Assembly: GCF_019904255.1 (NCBI RefSeq)
Contig: NZ_CP063203.1
Span: 1,426,001-1,490,000, forward strand
Length of the DNA: 64,000 nt
Source of the DNA: Marixanthomonas sp. SCSIO 43207
Lineage (GTDB): Bacteria; Bacteroidota; Bacteroidia; Flavobacteriales; Flavobacteriaceae
Reading direction: 5' to 3'
The number at the start of each line of letters is the position of its first letter. Within the stretch, counting starts at the first letter, position 1. The notes under the pieces are model-generated. The model worked only from the letters and a program-made list of their open reading frames with translations, did not search any database and was not told the origin of the DNA. Below, one piece after another: positions 24,748-34,401 of this stretch. Position numbers and translations under genes: made by a program.

Positions 24748-25485
24748 ATGATTAAAAAACTACTCCTTTTATTACTTGTGGTGGTAATGTTTACTGCTTG
24801 TCAATTTACCGAAACTCTTGTCATTCAAGAAGATGGTACAGGACGCGTATCTATGAATATTGATATGAAAGAAATGATGGCGATGGGGCAATCTATGGAT
24901 ATGGATAGTACTATGATAAAAATAGACAGCACTGTGGCTTTTAAAACGTTTTTGGAAGAAAAAAAAGATAGCATTGCAAAGTTGCCTAAAGAAGAACAAG
25001 AAAAATTGATGAAATTAAAGGATTATAAGTTACGTACATTTATGGATCCTGAAACCAGTGAATTTTTTATTGATGTTTTTGTAGATTTTTCTTCTATAGA
25101 AGAAGCAAATAACCTTATGAGTAGTATAAATCAAGCATCTTCATTGATACCTAGTACTCCCGGAGGAGGTGAAGTGAGTAGTGACCCTTCGAGTGATGTA
25201 ATTGGTATTCGGTATGAATATTCAAACAATACTTTTACCAGAGACTCTTACATTAAAGATGAGGCAATGTATCAAAAACAAAAAGATAGTTTACAAAGTG
25301 CCGAGATGTTCATGAGTAGTATGAATTATAAGTTGAAGTATACGTTTCCGAAGAAAATAAAATCATCATCAATTGAAGATGCTAGTTATTCTTTGGACGG
25401 AAAAACTATTATTGTAGAAAAAAGCTTCCTAGACTACTTCAAAAATCCAGATGTTTTAGACTTACAAGTAGAATTGGAGAATTAA
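24748..25485 (+). CDS. Hypothetical lipoprotein
   Basis: 245 residues with a lipoprotein signal ending FTAC (Cys18). An N-terminal beta segment (TLVIQEDGTGRVSMNIDM), a Met-rich helix, a central helical part (KLPKEEQEKLMKLKDY) and a C-terminal YKLKYTFPKKIKSSSIEDASYSLDG segment recall LppM-like lipid-binding folds, but this is a weak impression. It is probably co-transcribed with the Pmp3-like gene 2 bases upstream. No function is assigned. Confidence 0.65.
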   Translation: MIKKLLLLLLVVVMFTACQFTETLVIQEDGTGRVSMNIDMKEMMAMGQSMDMDSTMIKIDSTVAFKTFLEEKKDSIAKLPKEEQEKLMKLKDYKLRTFMDPETSEFFIDVFVDFSSIEEANNLMSSINQASSLIPSTPGGGEVSSDPSSDVIGIRYEYSNNTFTRDSYIKDEAMYQKQKDSLQSAEMFMSSMNYKLKYTFPKKIKSSSIEDASYSLDGKTIIVEKSFLDYFKNPDVLDLQVELEN

Positions 25486-25544
25486 TTTTTATAAAACTTT
25501 ATTGATTTTTAAGTACCTTACGTGTTAAACTTAAAAATTAATAT

Positions 25545-26078
25545 ATGAAACTTTATTTTTTATTTCTACCCTTATTGTTGGTAAACGCTTGTAAAACAAC
25601 CAATACCAACACGGTGTCTGATGGTACTACAAATACAGACCAAATGGAAATATCTACTTCGTGCCCTGAAAATGGTGAATGTTCGGCAACTATTCAAAAA
25701 GGTAAAACATTAGTTGTAAAAGAAGACGGAACCGGCGCATTATATCCTGAAATTACATCGGGAGATAATATCGTTGTGGTTTATTCCTTTTCACAAAAAG
25801 GTCCTGAAGGAACTGCTGATGGTGATTATTCTGAAACAATTCATTTTGAAATTCCTGCTAGTGCTACCAAGTTTACCAAAAGCGATGCATCTTTACAAGA
25901 TGTTCAATTGTTGTATGGAAAACAATGTTATTGTAAAGGAGAAGCAGGGTTTTATAAGGTAAAATCTGGTACGCTACAAGTTACTAAAAAAGAAAATGAA
26001 GTTCAGTTTATGTTGCGTTTTAAAGTAGATGAAACCTCTCATAAATTAACTACTATTAATAAAACAATACAATTGTAA
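25545..26078 (+). CDS. Hypothetical lipoprotein with four mature-domain cysteines
   Basis: 177 residues. A lipoprotein signal ends VNAC (Cys16). The Thr/Asn-rich linker is followed by a beta-rich domain (about 45-177) with Cys residues in CPENGEC and QCYCKG, likely forming disulphides in the periplasm or outside the cell. I do not recognise the family; similar small lipoproteins are frequent in Flavobacteriia. It starts 59 bases after the previous lipoprotein gene. Confidence 0.6.
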   Translation: MKLYFLFLPLLLVNACKTTNTNTVSDGTTNTDQMEISTSCPENGECSATIQKGKTLVVKEDGTGALYPEITSGDNIVVVYSFSQKGPEGTADGDYSETIHFEIPASATKFTKSDASLQDVQLLYGKQCYCKGEAGFYKVKSGTLQVTKKENEVQFMLRFKVDETSHKLTTINKTIQL

Positions 26079-26085
26079 AAAATAA

Positions 26086-26108
26086 AAGGGACGCATAAAG
26101 CGTCCCTT
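26086..26108. terminator. Bidirectional intrinsic terminator between convergent genes
   Basis: AAGGGACGC pairs with GCGTCCCTT around loop ATAAA; T-rich and A-rich flanks lie on the two sides. Confidence 0.8.
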
Positions 26109-26132
26109 ATTAATTATACGTTGTGAAGGTTT

Positions 26133-28388
26133 TTAATTCTTCAATAGTTTAGTTGTAACTTTTCTTCCGCCATTTTCAACAGTCATAAAATACATTCCTG
26201 AATTTAATGAACTATAATTGAATGACTCTTTAAACGTTCCGCCTTGGTTGTTAAACTCTTGGCTAGCTACTTTTCTTCCTCGTATGTCATAGATTGCAAC
26301 TGAAACCTTACTAGAACCGTTAGTAATGAATTCTAAGTTAACAATACCAGTAGTTGGGTTAGGCCATACGCTGAAGTTCTCTAAAGCAACTTCATCAACG
26401 CTTAAGTTTTCATCAATTGTTATATCTTCTGCATTTAAAGCATAGAATAGGTGGTCTGTTCCTGCTACCATAACTCTAGCAGTAGAAGTATTGTCCACAT
26501 CTGGTACAGTAATTACTTGACTACCATCGTTAGGTGTAGCAGCAGCTAAAACTATATCATAGTTAATACCGTCTAAACTTAATAAAATATCAACATTAGG
26601 GCTATCTACAGGAGATGCATCAGTTCCTGCCACATCCCAAGTGATAGTTTGTTGCGTGCCTTGTTTCCAACCTGGTGTTTCGCTTTGAGAGGTAACTACA
26701 AAAGGTCCTGAGTCTCCGTCAACTGTAAGTAATGTGTTGTCACTTGCACTAGCAGATCCTCCCGCTACGTTGTCACGTACCGTTAATCTAAATCTTAAAA
26801 TACGTCCTACAGAAGGTACAACTTCCCAAGTTGATTGTGTAGATCCATTTAATACGGTAGATAAAGCTGGCATATATCTATCAGGTGTCGCTACCGGGTC
26901 TAATGAACGGAAAGCTGGACCACCGGTTGAAGTGCTTTGTGGTGGCATAGCGGCAACTTGAGCATCAAACTGTTCCCAGTTGTATGATAATACATCACCA
27001 GAGTTAGGATCTGAGCCTTCACCTCTTAAAATAAACGGTGTAGATTTTGGCAGTGTATAGTTTGGTCCCGCATCTGCAGTTGGAGCATCGTTACCTGTAG
27101 CTGATTCAGCTCCACAAGTACTATTTCCATTTGTTATGTTATTCCACATTTCTTGAATACTGATAGCATGAAAATAATCATCACTTACGTTTTGAACGTT
27201 TGGAGGGCAGATACCTGCATATCCCATAATTGTAGAAGCACTACCAGGCTCTACTGAAGCAGGTGAGCGTTGGCAGTTGTTGTTTTGTGTATGATTACCA
27301 CCATATTGGTGTCCCATTTCGTGAGATACATAGTCAACATAAAAACCGTCTCCAATAGGTTGTGGCAAGCCAGTTACACCTCTTGCTTTACCTCCTGAAG
27401 TACAAGGTGAGTTTAATTGAGCAATACCACCGCCACCGGTACTAAATACGTGGCCTATATCATAACCTGCACTTCCAATAATGTTATCACAAGTGTTTTG
27501 GTTTTGACTCAACATAGCTCCACCATCATTGTTTGTATAAGGGTCTGTTCCGCCATCTAAAAAGATAAGATCTTCGTTATCTGCAATAATTTCCATAGTT
27601 ACAGCTAAGTCTCTTTCATAAATACCATTTACACGAGTCATTGCAACATTCATAGCGCTTAAAACAGCTGCTTTTTTTACGCTGTCAGGCTCTCCTGGAT
27701 CAACACCTTGTTCGTTTAAATGATATTGTGAATATTCACCAGTACAAGCTAATGCAAGTCTAAATGTACGTAAAGTACCGTCATCTGCATTTCTTACAGG
27801 CTCATCATCCATATCTGGAAGGTCTTGTGGTAAGGTGTCCTCTACGTGACAAACAAAATTGTTTGTATCTGCAGGAAGACTTGCTCTAGAATATGTGATG
27901 TAACTAGACTTGTCTTTTGTGTAAGGATCAACATATATAGTTGAGTGCTTAGCAGATAAAATCATCACGTGCACACCTACTTGTGATACACTAAAACGTG
28001 CCATAGCCGAAGGATCATCAATACCTTGACCTATATATGAGTCAATCCCCGGAAACTTTTGTTGTAATTCTTCATTAAGTATTGACGCTTCAAAAACTTT
28101 AAACTTTTCAAGCTTTCCATTCACTCCAGGAAGCTCAATAATTACGTTTGAAGTTGTAGTGCTTTTTCTCGAAGGAGCATTAGCCAAAATAGATTCAAAA
28201 TTTTCAGTGTTTAAATTGAAAAGGTTAAATTCAGAAGGCATAAAATTCCTTGTTCCTTTTGCTTGTAAAGCTACATCATCTGCGGTGATAGGAGTCCACA
28301 AAGACGAATTGCTTTGAGCTTGCATTCCTACACTAAAAATAGTGAATAATAGAAATGCAACTTGTTTACATGTAATTTTTTTCATCAT
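26133..28388 (-). CDS. Secreted reprolysin-like zinc metalloprotease with T9SS sorting domain
   Basis: 751 residues. Signal peptide (to about 25, GMQAQ), an N-terminal prodomain (about 30-195) and a metalloprotease domain with HEMGHQYGGNHT, i.e. the metzincin motif HExxHxxGxxH starting at residue 356. An Ig-like region follows (PTADAGPNYTLPKSTPF...) and a type A sorting domain at the end (WPNPTTGIVNLEF ... KVTTKLLKN). The protease should be translocated by the T9SS, processed by PorU and act outside the cell, probably on proteins for nutrition. It is a single-gene unit ending at a shared terminator. Confidence 0.9.
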   Translation of the reverse strand: MMKKITCKQVAFLLFTIFSVGMQAQSNSSLWTPITADDVALQAKGTRNFMPSEFNLFNLNTENFESILANAPSRKSTTTSNVIIELPGVNGKLEKFKVFEASILNEELQQKFPGIDSYIGQGIDDPSAMARFSVSQVGVHVMILSAKHSTIYVDPYTKDKSSYITYSRASLPADTNNFVCHVEDTLPQDLPDMDDEPVRNADDGTLRTFRLALACTGEYSQYHLNEQGVDPGEPDSVKKAAVLSAMNVAMTRVNGIYERDLAVTMEIIADNEDLIFLDGGTDPYTNNDGGAMLSQNQNTCDNIIGSAGYDIGHVFSTGGGGIAQLNSPCTSGGKARGVTGLPQPIGDGFYVDYVSHEMGHQYGGNHTQNNNCQRSPASVEPGSASTIMGYAGICPPNVQNVSDDYFHAISIQEMWNNITNGNSTCGAESATGNDAPTADAGPNYTLPKSTPFILRGEGSDPNSGDVLSYNWEQFDAQVAAMPPQSTSTGGPAFRSLDPVATPDRYMPALSTVLNGSTQSTWEVVPSVGRILRFRLTVRDNVAGGSASASDNTLLTVDGDSGPFVVTSQSETPGWKQGTQQTITWDVAGTDASPVDSPNVDILLSLDGINYDIVLAAATPNDGSQVITVPDVDNTSTARVMVAGTDHLFYALNAEDITIDENLSVDEVALENFSVWPNPTTGIVNLEFITNGSSKVSVAIYDIRGRKVASQEFNNQGGTFKESFNYSSLNSGMYFMTVENGGRKVTTKLLKN

Positions 28389-28518
28389 TAGGATTTAATT
28401 CATAAATATTTAGCGTAAATATAACGCTCTTTAACGTTTATTTAAAGAAATGTAATAAGTTTTTAGTGTTAAAGTGATAGTAGTGGTCAATAATGCATCA
28501 TTTCTGTTATTATAATGG

Positions 28519-28526
28519 TAATTTTG
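28519..28526 (+). promoter_or_regulatory. Candidate -7 element of lipB
   Basis: TAATTTTG matches TAnnTTTG 25 bases before the ATG; a matching TTG upstream is not evident. Confidence 0.4.
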
Positions 28527-28551
28527 CTATTGGAAATGCAGAACTATTAAA

Positions 28552-29274
28552 ATGGTAAATACTAAGATAGAATTACAAGATTTAGGTAAAAAAGAATATC
28601 AAGGTACTTGGGATTATCAAGAAGTGCTCTTTAAAAAAATTATTGATGCCAAAGTAAAAAACAGGCGTCAACAGCTTGACGAAATGACTCCTAATTACTT
28701 CTTATTAGTTGAACATCCACATGTGTATACATTAGGGAAAAGCGGTGACCTTTCAAATCTTTTAATTTCTGAAGAAAAACTAACTGAAATTGGTGCAACA
28801 TTTCATAAAATTAACCGAGGCGGCGATATTACCTATCACGGCCCAGGACAGATTGTAGGATACCCTATTCTAGATCTTGAAAATTTCTTTACAGATATTC
28901 ATAAGTACCTTAGGCTTCTAGAAGAAATGGTTATTCTTACCCTGGCAGAATATGGCCTTAAAGCAGAACGCTCTGAAGGTGAAACCGGTGTTTGGCTTGA
29001 CGTAGGAACTCCTTTTGCACGTAAAATTTGTGCAATGGGTGTACGAGCAAGTAGATGGGTAACTATGCATGGTTTTGCCTTAAATGTCAATACAGATTTA
29101 GGGTATTTTGATCATATGATTCCCTGTGGAATTAAAGGAAAAGCTGTTACTTCATTACACGTAGAATTAGGAAAAGCAGAAATTTCAGAAGCGGAAGTAA
29201 AATCAAAACTTTTGAAGCATTTCGCAACCTTGTTTAATGCACAACTAATCGAAAAAAATACTGCAATTTTATAA
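28552..29274 (+). CDS. lipB: Octanoyl-[acyl-carrier-protein]:protein N-octanoyltransferase
   Basis: 240 residues. The LipB signature is clear: LLVEHPHVYTLGKSG, INRGGDITYHGPGQIVGYPI and the catalytic Cys/Lys region GVWLDVGTPFARKICAMGVRASRWVTMHGFALN, then IPCGIKGKAVTS. It loads octanoyl groups onto lipoyl domains, supplying lipoate attachment for the oxoacid dehydrogenases encoded at both ends of this window. Its stop overlaps by 6 bases the stop of the convergent lipoprotein gene. Confidence 0.95.
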   Translation: MVNTKIELQDLGKKEYQGTWDYQEVLFKKIIDAKVKNRRQQLDEMTPNYFLLVEHPHVYTLGKSGDLSNLLISEEKLTEIGATFHKINRGGDITYHGPGQIVGYPILDLENFFTDIHKYLRLLEEMVILTLAEYGLKAERSEGETGVWLDVGTPFARKICAMGVRASRWVTMHGFALNVNTDLGYFDHMIPCGIKGKAVTSLHVELGKAEISEAEVKSKLLKHFATLFNAQLIEKNTAIL

Positions 29275-31707
29275 TGCGTATAGAATTAATTCTTTGTCAG
29301 AACCTTTTGTGACTATACCTGCTTTTCTTTGTGATGACAATGCACCCATATCTACCGATGAGGTTCCATAAACCGGAAACCCATTAAGTAAATTACCTGT
29401 ATTATCAAACACATACACTTTGCTTTCTTGAGTTTCAGTTGTGGTGATGTATTTGGTTCTATTAATTGTGAAAATTTGGGGTTGCGTGTAGATTCCAAAA
29501 GGCAATTCTGTCAATTTTCCATTAATGCGCAATAAGTTATCATCCATCGTGGCTTTTACATTACCATTGACTACAAAACCGTAACTATTGCTTACGTCAA
29601 GATTTTGAGTGGTCGTTTTTCCGCTTTGAGATATGCTTATTTTTGCATTATCTTTTGTGATAACTACAAAATTTGTGTCTTCTTCTTCAATAGGAATTTC
29701 AGAAAAATCAAATTTTTTGGATACTGGTACGCGTACTTTTCCTGTTCTGTGCAAAATGTTTAAGTGACCATTTTCTTCAGCAATCACGATGTAATCTTTA
29801 TTGCCCATACGTATGTGTTGTGGCGGCAATACAAGGTTGCTTTTTGCTTTTTCAAACGTAAAACCTTTTACAATTTTACCCTCATTATTGTACATAAATA
29901 TCTCTTTCCCTTGCGTGATGATAAAACGGTATTTTCGGTTATTATCATAATCAAAAACGGCTAATGGCTGTGTGATTTCATCTTTAAACTGAAGCGGAAA
30001 TGGAGAAACATTATTTCCGGTTCTGTCAAGAACATAAAAGGTGTTTTGGGTTACAAAAGCCAATTGTTTTTTTCCGTTACGCAATAGATCTACTTCGTGA
30101 ATTTTACCAAGAATAGGTTCTTTTAAGTTTTTGGTCCAAAGCGTTTTTCCTTCTTCAGAAATAAAATACAGTTTATTCTCAATATCTTGAACTACAATAT
30201 CTTTTCCGTTGGTGCGATGATTGGTAAATAGTTGAGGTTGACCTAAAATTGTATTTTCAAGTTCAATGCTGAATTGCTCTGTAACGCTTCCTGTTTTTTG
30301 CTTTTCTGAAGAGGCTTCTTTACACGCCAAATTAACGTGTGCAAAATTACTGTCATAACTAAACTGAAGCATTGCAAGCGGATATTTCTGTAAATTAATA
30401 GCTTCAATTTCAGAAGCAGTTTTTGTAGAAAAATAAGGAGCAAATGAAGTTGTAATTTGATTACCCAATGCATAGACCAAAATAGAAGATGCGTTGCTCA
30501 ACTGCTCAGAAGCATCTTCAAAATTGTGTCCTTTACCTAGCACATCATTGTTTTTGTAAGCTGTGATAATGGCTTGTGTTGTGGCTTCGTTTTCTGTAAT
30601 CACAAAAAAATCATCCAATTGAAAAGCTTGGCTTAGTGTGGTTGAATTGATAAGCGGGGCAAGGTTTTGATGTATAATTTTGGGTTGGTTAAAATCATAA
30701 ATAACCGTTTCTCGATAGGTGTTGTTTTCTGAAACAAAACGCCCCAAAGCTTCGTTGGTCATATCAACATCAATACTTTTTAACACCACAGCATTTCCTT
30801 CTCTAAGGTTTATTTGGCCAAATTCATTTACAGAACCTAACAGCGTATTAATATCACCTTCAGTCTGTTTTTTTTGGAAGTTTTTTAAGTTGTTTGTAAA
30901 CTGTATCGCATCATTGTAAGTATATGAAACAGCAAATTGAGCAGCAGAAGGGATAATTTGTTCCAGATCATTTTGTTGAGGTACTTGACCTTCAAAAACA
31001 TTTAATAACTGCGGTATTGTATCTCGAGCTAAAACTACACCGGTAGCGGTTAATGCATTGGGCAACACAGAAACATCTAGCGCCATTGTAGAGGCAAATT
31101 GAATTTTAGTAGAGTCAGATGTAAAAACAAACGGGTTGTTAATGACAGTTGTAAGTTCGCTGTTTTCTTTAATTGAAATCGCTTTTTTTATATCGATATT
31201 AGTTTCGGTTTTACCTTTTAAAATATCTTGAATAATCTGTTGAGAAGAACTCACCATAAAAACACTATCTTGTATTGCAGTGTAAGCAACTTTATTGTCA
31301 ATAGTTACTCGCTGCAGAGCAATACCGTCAAACTTTAATGTTTCAATAGAGCGGTTTTTTATAGAATCGGTAACAAAAAGAGTTGAGTCTTGGCGGGTGA
31401 TGAACGTGTAATCTGTGATACTATCGTTACGGTTGCCAATACAGAGGAAACTCTCATTTTTTGGTTTTAAATACTTAAAAATAGCATGGTCTTTAGTAAA
31501 ATAGGAGGAAACTTTTGTTTCGCTTAGAGCAGAAACAATACCGTTGTTTTTTAAATCACTTTGTAACGTTTCAAAATTTGAAATTTTAAAAATCACCTTA
31601 CTTTCCTTCGGAATAAAATCTATTAATTCCCCTTTTTTTGAATTGGATTGATTACAACTCCAAAACAAAACAAGTAGTAAAATTGCTAAAAAATTTTTGT
31701 GCCTCAT
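29269..31707 (-). CDS. Large lipoprotein with C-terminal beta-propeller-like region, unknown function
   Basis: 812 residues. A lipoprotein signal ends FWSC (Cys18). The N-terminal half (about 30-480) contains a DUF3352-like pattern (IDFIPKESKVIFKISNFETLQSDL, SAAQFAVSYTYND). The C-terminal third has repeated blade-like segments (NKLYFISEEGKTLWTKNL, NTFYVLDRTGNNVSPFPLQF, GHLNILHRTGKVRVPVSKKF, SKVYVFDNTGNLLNGFPVYG) as in WD40/PQQ-like propellers. This suggests a membrane-attached binding protein. It starts 73 bases after rnhB on the same strand. Function unknown. Confidence 0.75.
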   Translation of the reverse strand: MRHKNFLAILLLVLFWSCNQSNSKKGELIDFIPKESKVIFKISNFETLQSDLKNNGIVSALSETKVSSYFTKDHAIFKYLKPKNESFLCIGNRNDSITDYTFITRQDSTLFVTDSIKNRSIETLKFDGIALQRVTIDNKVAYTAIQDSVFMVSSSQQIIQDILKGKTETNIDIKKAISIKENSELTTVINNPFVFTSDSTKIQFASTMALDVSVLPNALTATGVVLARDTIPQLLNVFEGQVPQQNDLEQIIPSAAQFAVSYTYNDAIQFTNNLKNFQKKQTEGDINTLLGSVNEFGQINLREGNAVVLKSIDVDMTNEALGRFVSENNTYRETVIYDFNQPKIIHQNLAPLINSTTLSQAFQLDDFFVITENEATTQAIITAYKNNDVLGKGHNFEDASEQLSNASSILVYALGNQITTSFAPYFSTKTASEIEAINLQKYPLAMLQFSYDSNFAHVNLACKEASSEKQKTGSVTEQFSIELENTILGQPQLFTNHRTNGKDIVVQDIENKLYFISEEGKTLWTKNLKEPILGKIHEVDLLRNGKKQLAFVTQNTFYVLDRTGNNVSPFPLQFKDEITQPLAVFDYDNNRKYRFIITQGKEIFMYNNEGKIVKGFTFEKAKSNLVLPPQHIRMGNKDYIVIAEENGHLNILHRTGKVRVPVSKKFDFSEIPIEEEDTNFVVITKDNAKISISQSGKTTTQNLDVSNSYGFVVNGNVKATMDDNLLRINGKLTELPFGIYTQPQIFTINRTKYITTTETQESKVYVFDNTGNLLNGFPVYGTSSVDMGALSSQRKAGIVTKGSDKELILYAL

Positions 31708-31780
31708 TACTACAAAAATAACAAGTAATTTGCCTAGAATAAGTTAAGATGAATATGATTTATTGACGGGTTGTTAACAG

Positions 31781-32380
31781 CTATAAATTAAGCTTTAGTT
31801 GTTCTGGTAAAAGTTTAAAACTTTTGCGATGGTAAGCTGTTGTACCTAGTTCTTTAATAGCATGACGATGTTCTTTGGTGGGATATCCTTTGTTTTTTTT
31901 CCAATTATATTGTGGGTGTTCTTGATGAATACGAGCCATAAAAGCATCTCGTTCGGTTTTTGCTAAGATAGAAGCTGCAGCAATATGCAGGTATTTACTG
32001 TCTCCTTTGATTACACATTCAAAAGGTGTATTTCCGTAAGGTTTAAAGCGGTTGCCATCAATGGCGATAAATTCTGGTTGCTGGGTGAGTTTTTCAATAG
32101 AACGATGCATAGCCAAAATAGAGGCGTTTAAAATATTTATTTCGTCAATTTCATGCATCATTACATGCGAGTACGCATAACAGATAGCTTCTGTTTCAAT
32201 AATTTTTTTAAGTTCGGTTCTTTTTTTTTCTGAAAGTTGTTTACTGTCGTTTAAAAAAGGATGCGTAAAGTTGTTTGGTAATATTACTGCTGCAGCTGTT
32301 ACTGGACCGGCAAGACAGCCTCTTCCGGCTTCATCTGTTCCGCACTCTAGTAAATTTTTATGTATTTTAAGTTTCAGCAT
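31781..32380 (-). CDS. rnhB: Ribonuclease HII
   Basis: 199 residues. The start [23 protein letters not shown] contains the metal-binding DEAGRG motif, and [10 protein letters not shown] and [21 protein letters not shown] are the remaining active-site blocks. It cleaves RNA in RNA:DNA hybrids and removes misincorporated ribonucleotides. Divergent from the porin gene, with which it seems to share an abutting promoter pair. Confidence 0.95.
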   Translation of the reverse strand: MLKLKIHKNLLECGTDEAGRGCLAGPVTAAAVILPNNFTHPFLNDSKQLSEKKRTELKKIIETEAICYAYSHVMMHEIDEINILNASILAMHRSIEKLTQQPEFIAIDGNRFKPYGNTPFECVIKGDSKYLHIAAASILAKTERDAFMARIHQEHPQYNWKKNKGYPTKEHRHAIKELGTTAYHRKSFKLLPEQLKLNL

Positions 32381-32406
32381 TAAAATTTAAAAGAAAGAAT
32401 TCCGTT

Positions 32407-32422
32407 CAAAAGTATACCTTTG
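32407..32422. promoter_or_regulatory. Back-to-back -7 elements for rnhB (-) and the porin gene (+)
   Basis: CAAAAGTA (32407-32414), read on the minus strand as TACTTTTG, is directly joined to TACCTTTG (32415-32422) on the plus strand. Both fit TAnnTTTG and lie about 20-30 bases from their start codons. No strong TTG partner is seen for either. Confidence 0.4.
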
Positions 32423-32441
32423 CTTTGAAAGTAAAAAATCT

Positions 32442-34334
32442 ATGAAAAACCCGTTTTTATTACTTTTTTTCCTGCTGTTAACAACAAATTTGATTGCCCA
32501 AGAAGCAACAAAAGTTGATGAGAAACCTGAAAAACCTCCCATAGATTTATATAAAATCGTTTCAGCAGATAGAGATACTACTTATGTAGATACTTCTTTG
32601 AGTGTAAAAAAACTTTACAAGTTTAACTATTTGCGAAGGGATCAATTTGAGTTGTTGCCTTTTTCAAATGTAGGACAAACCTATAATTCGCTAGCATACG
32701 ATTTTGATCAATTAAATTTAAAACCTCTTTTTGTAGCGCAGTCACACCATTTTAATTATATGGATAGTGAAGACATTAGTTATTACAATGTTCCTACACC
32801 TTTAACTGAATTATACTTCAAAACAGCTTTTGAACAAGGACAACAACTTGATGCTTTTTTTACTGTAAATACAAACGAGCGATTTAACTTTTCAGTGGCT
32901 TATAAAGGCGTTCGTTCGTTAGGTATTTATCAAAATATTCTCACTAGTACAGGTAATTTTCGTTTTACAACCAATTATACCAACAAAAACAAACGTTACA
33001 AAGTGCGCGCCCATGTGGTGGCACAAGATATCTTAAATGAAGAAAATGGTGGTTTGCCTGCAAACTCAATAGATTTATTTGTAAATGACGATCCAGAATT
33101 TAATGATAGAGGTAGAATAGATGTAAATTTTGAAGATGCAGAAAACTTATTAAAAGGGTTGCGTTTTTATGCTGATCATGAATATGAATTAATACGCCAG
33201 CGTGACAGTACCAGCTATAATGTATTGGCTGTTGGAAACCGTTTTAGCTATGAAGAAAAGTCTTTTCTGTATACACAAGATGCTCCTTTTGAAAACTACG
33301 GAGACGCATATGAAACAACCAACCTGAGAACCAGAACCAATCTAGAAGATTTTAATGTGCAAGCTTACGCTAGGCTTGAAAACAGTCTGTTAGGTACCAT
33401 AAGCGCTTTTGCCGGTTATACCGATTATAATTACGGATACAATTCTGTCTTAATTTTGGATGAAGGAAGAATTAACAACCGGTTACAAGGAAATTTAATA
33501 CAGTTTGGTGCCGGTTATAAAAAACAATATCGTGGTTTTCAACTTTCCGGAAAAGGGGCTATTAACATCTCGGGTGATTATGATGCTAATTATTTACAAG
33601 GAGCAGCGTCATTTTCCTTTAACGATGATACAAAAGTAGAAGCATCTGCTACATTACATTCGGTAGCGCCCAATTTTGGTTTTCAATTGTATCAAAGTGA
33701 TTATGTAAATTACAATTGGCAAAATAATTTTGAAAATGTAAAAACACAAGAATTAGCTTTTGAGTTACAATCAGAAAAGTTATTAAATGCGTCGGTAAGT
33801 TACACGGGTATAGATGATTATACTTATTATACAATTCAGCAAAATGATTCTACGCCTACACCGCAACAATATGGTGAGCGTGTAGATTATCTAAAGGTGA
33901 AGGCGCAGCGTGAATTTAAGTATGGAAAATTTGCACTAGATAATACTTTATTGTTTCAACAAGCAGTAGGAGGAGATGAAGTGTTTAATGTGCCACAATT
34001 AGTGACTAGAAATACACTTTATTTTCAAGACGAATTATTTAAAAAAGCATTATTTCTACAAACAGGAGTTACATTTAAATATTTTACAAAGTATAATATG
34101 AATGGATATGATCCTGTTTTGGCCGAATTTTATGTGCAGAATGATCAAGAACTAGGAGGTTTTCCGTTACTCGATGTTTTTATAAGCGGAAAAATAAAAC
34201 AGACACGTATTTTCTTTAAATGGGAACACTTTAATCAACTGTTTAAAAGTACCAACGATCAATTTTCAGCTCCGGGATATCCATATCGAGATGCTGTGAT
34301 ACGTTTTGGTCTCGTGTGGAATTTCTTCTTATAA
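32442..34334 (+). CDS. Putative outer-membrane porin (Porin_10 family)
   Basis: 630 residues. Signal peptide to about residue 19 (NLIAQ), then a periplasmic N-terminal stretch and a long series of amphipathic beta-strands rich in Tyr, Phe and Asn (for example LYFKTAFEQGQQLDAFFTVN, IQFGAGYKKQYRGFQLSGKG), ending with an aromatic C-terminal strand (VIRFGLVWNFFL), as expected of a barrel. It matches the putative porin family of Bacteroidota. Cargo unknown. It stands alone, with a terminator just downstream. Confidence 0.85.
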   Translation: MKNPFLLLFFLLLTTNLIAQEATKVDEKPEKPPIDLYKIVSADRDTTYVDTSLSVKKLYKFNYLRRDQFELLPFSNVGQTYNSLAYDFDQLNLKPLFVAQSHHFNYMDSEDISYYNVPTPLTELYFKTAFEQGQQLDAFFTVNTNERFNFSVAYKGVRSLGIYQNILTSTGNFRFTTNYTNKNKRYKVRAHVVAQDILNEENGGLPANSIDLFVNDDPEFNDRGRIDVNFEDAENLLKGLRFYADHEYELIRQRDSTSYNVLAVGNRFSYEEKSFLYTQDAPFENYGDAYETTNLRTRTNLEDFNVQAYARLENSLLGTISAFAGYTDYNYGYNSVLILDEGRINNRLQGNLIQFGAGYKKQYRGFQLSGKGAINISGDYDANYLQGAASFSFNDDTKVEASATLHSVAPNFGFQLYQSDYVNYNWQNNFENVKTQELAFELQSEKLLNASVSYTGIDDYTYYTIQQNDSTPTPQQYGERVDYLKVKAQREFKYGKFALDNTLLFQQAVGGDEVFNVPQLVTRNTLYFQDELFKKALFLQTGVTFKYFTKYNMNGYDPVLAEFYVQNDQELGGFPLLDVFISGKIKQTRIFFKWEHFNQLFKSTNDQFSAPGYPYRDAVIRFGLVWNFFL

Positions 34335-34355
34335 GTTAATATTTTACTCAATAAA

Positions 34356-34380
34356 AAAACCCGACTTAAAGCCGGGTTTT
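34356..34380. terminator. Bidirectional intrinsic terminator between porin and acyl-CoA dehydrogenase genes
   Basis: AAAACCCG and CGGGTTTT with an internal CTT/AAG pair inside the loop; convergent genes lie on either side. Confidence 0.8.
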
Positions 34381-34401
34381 ATTTTATAATGATATTAAAT
34401 T

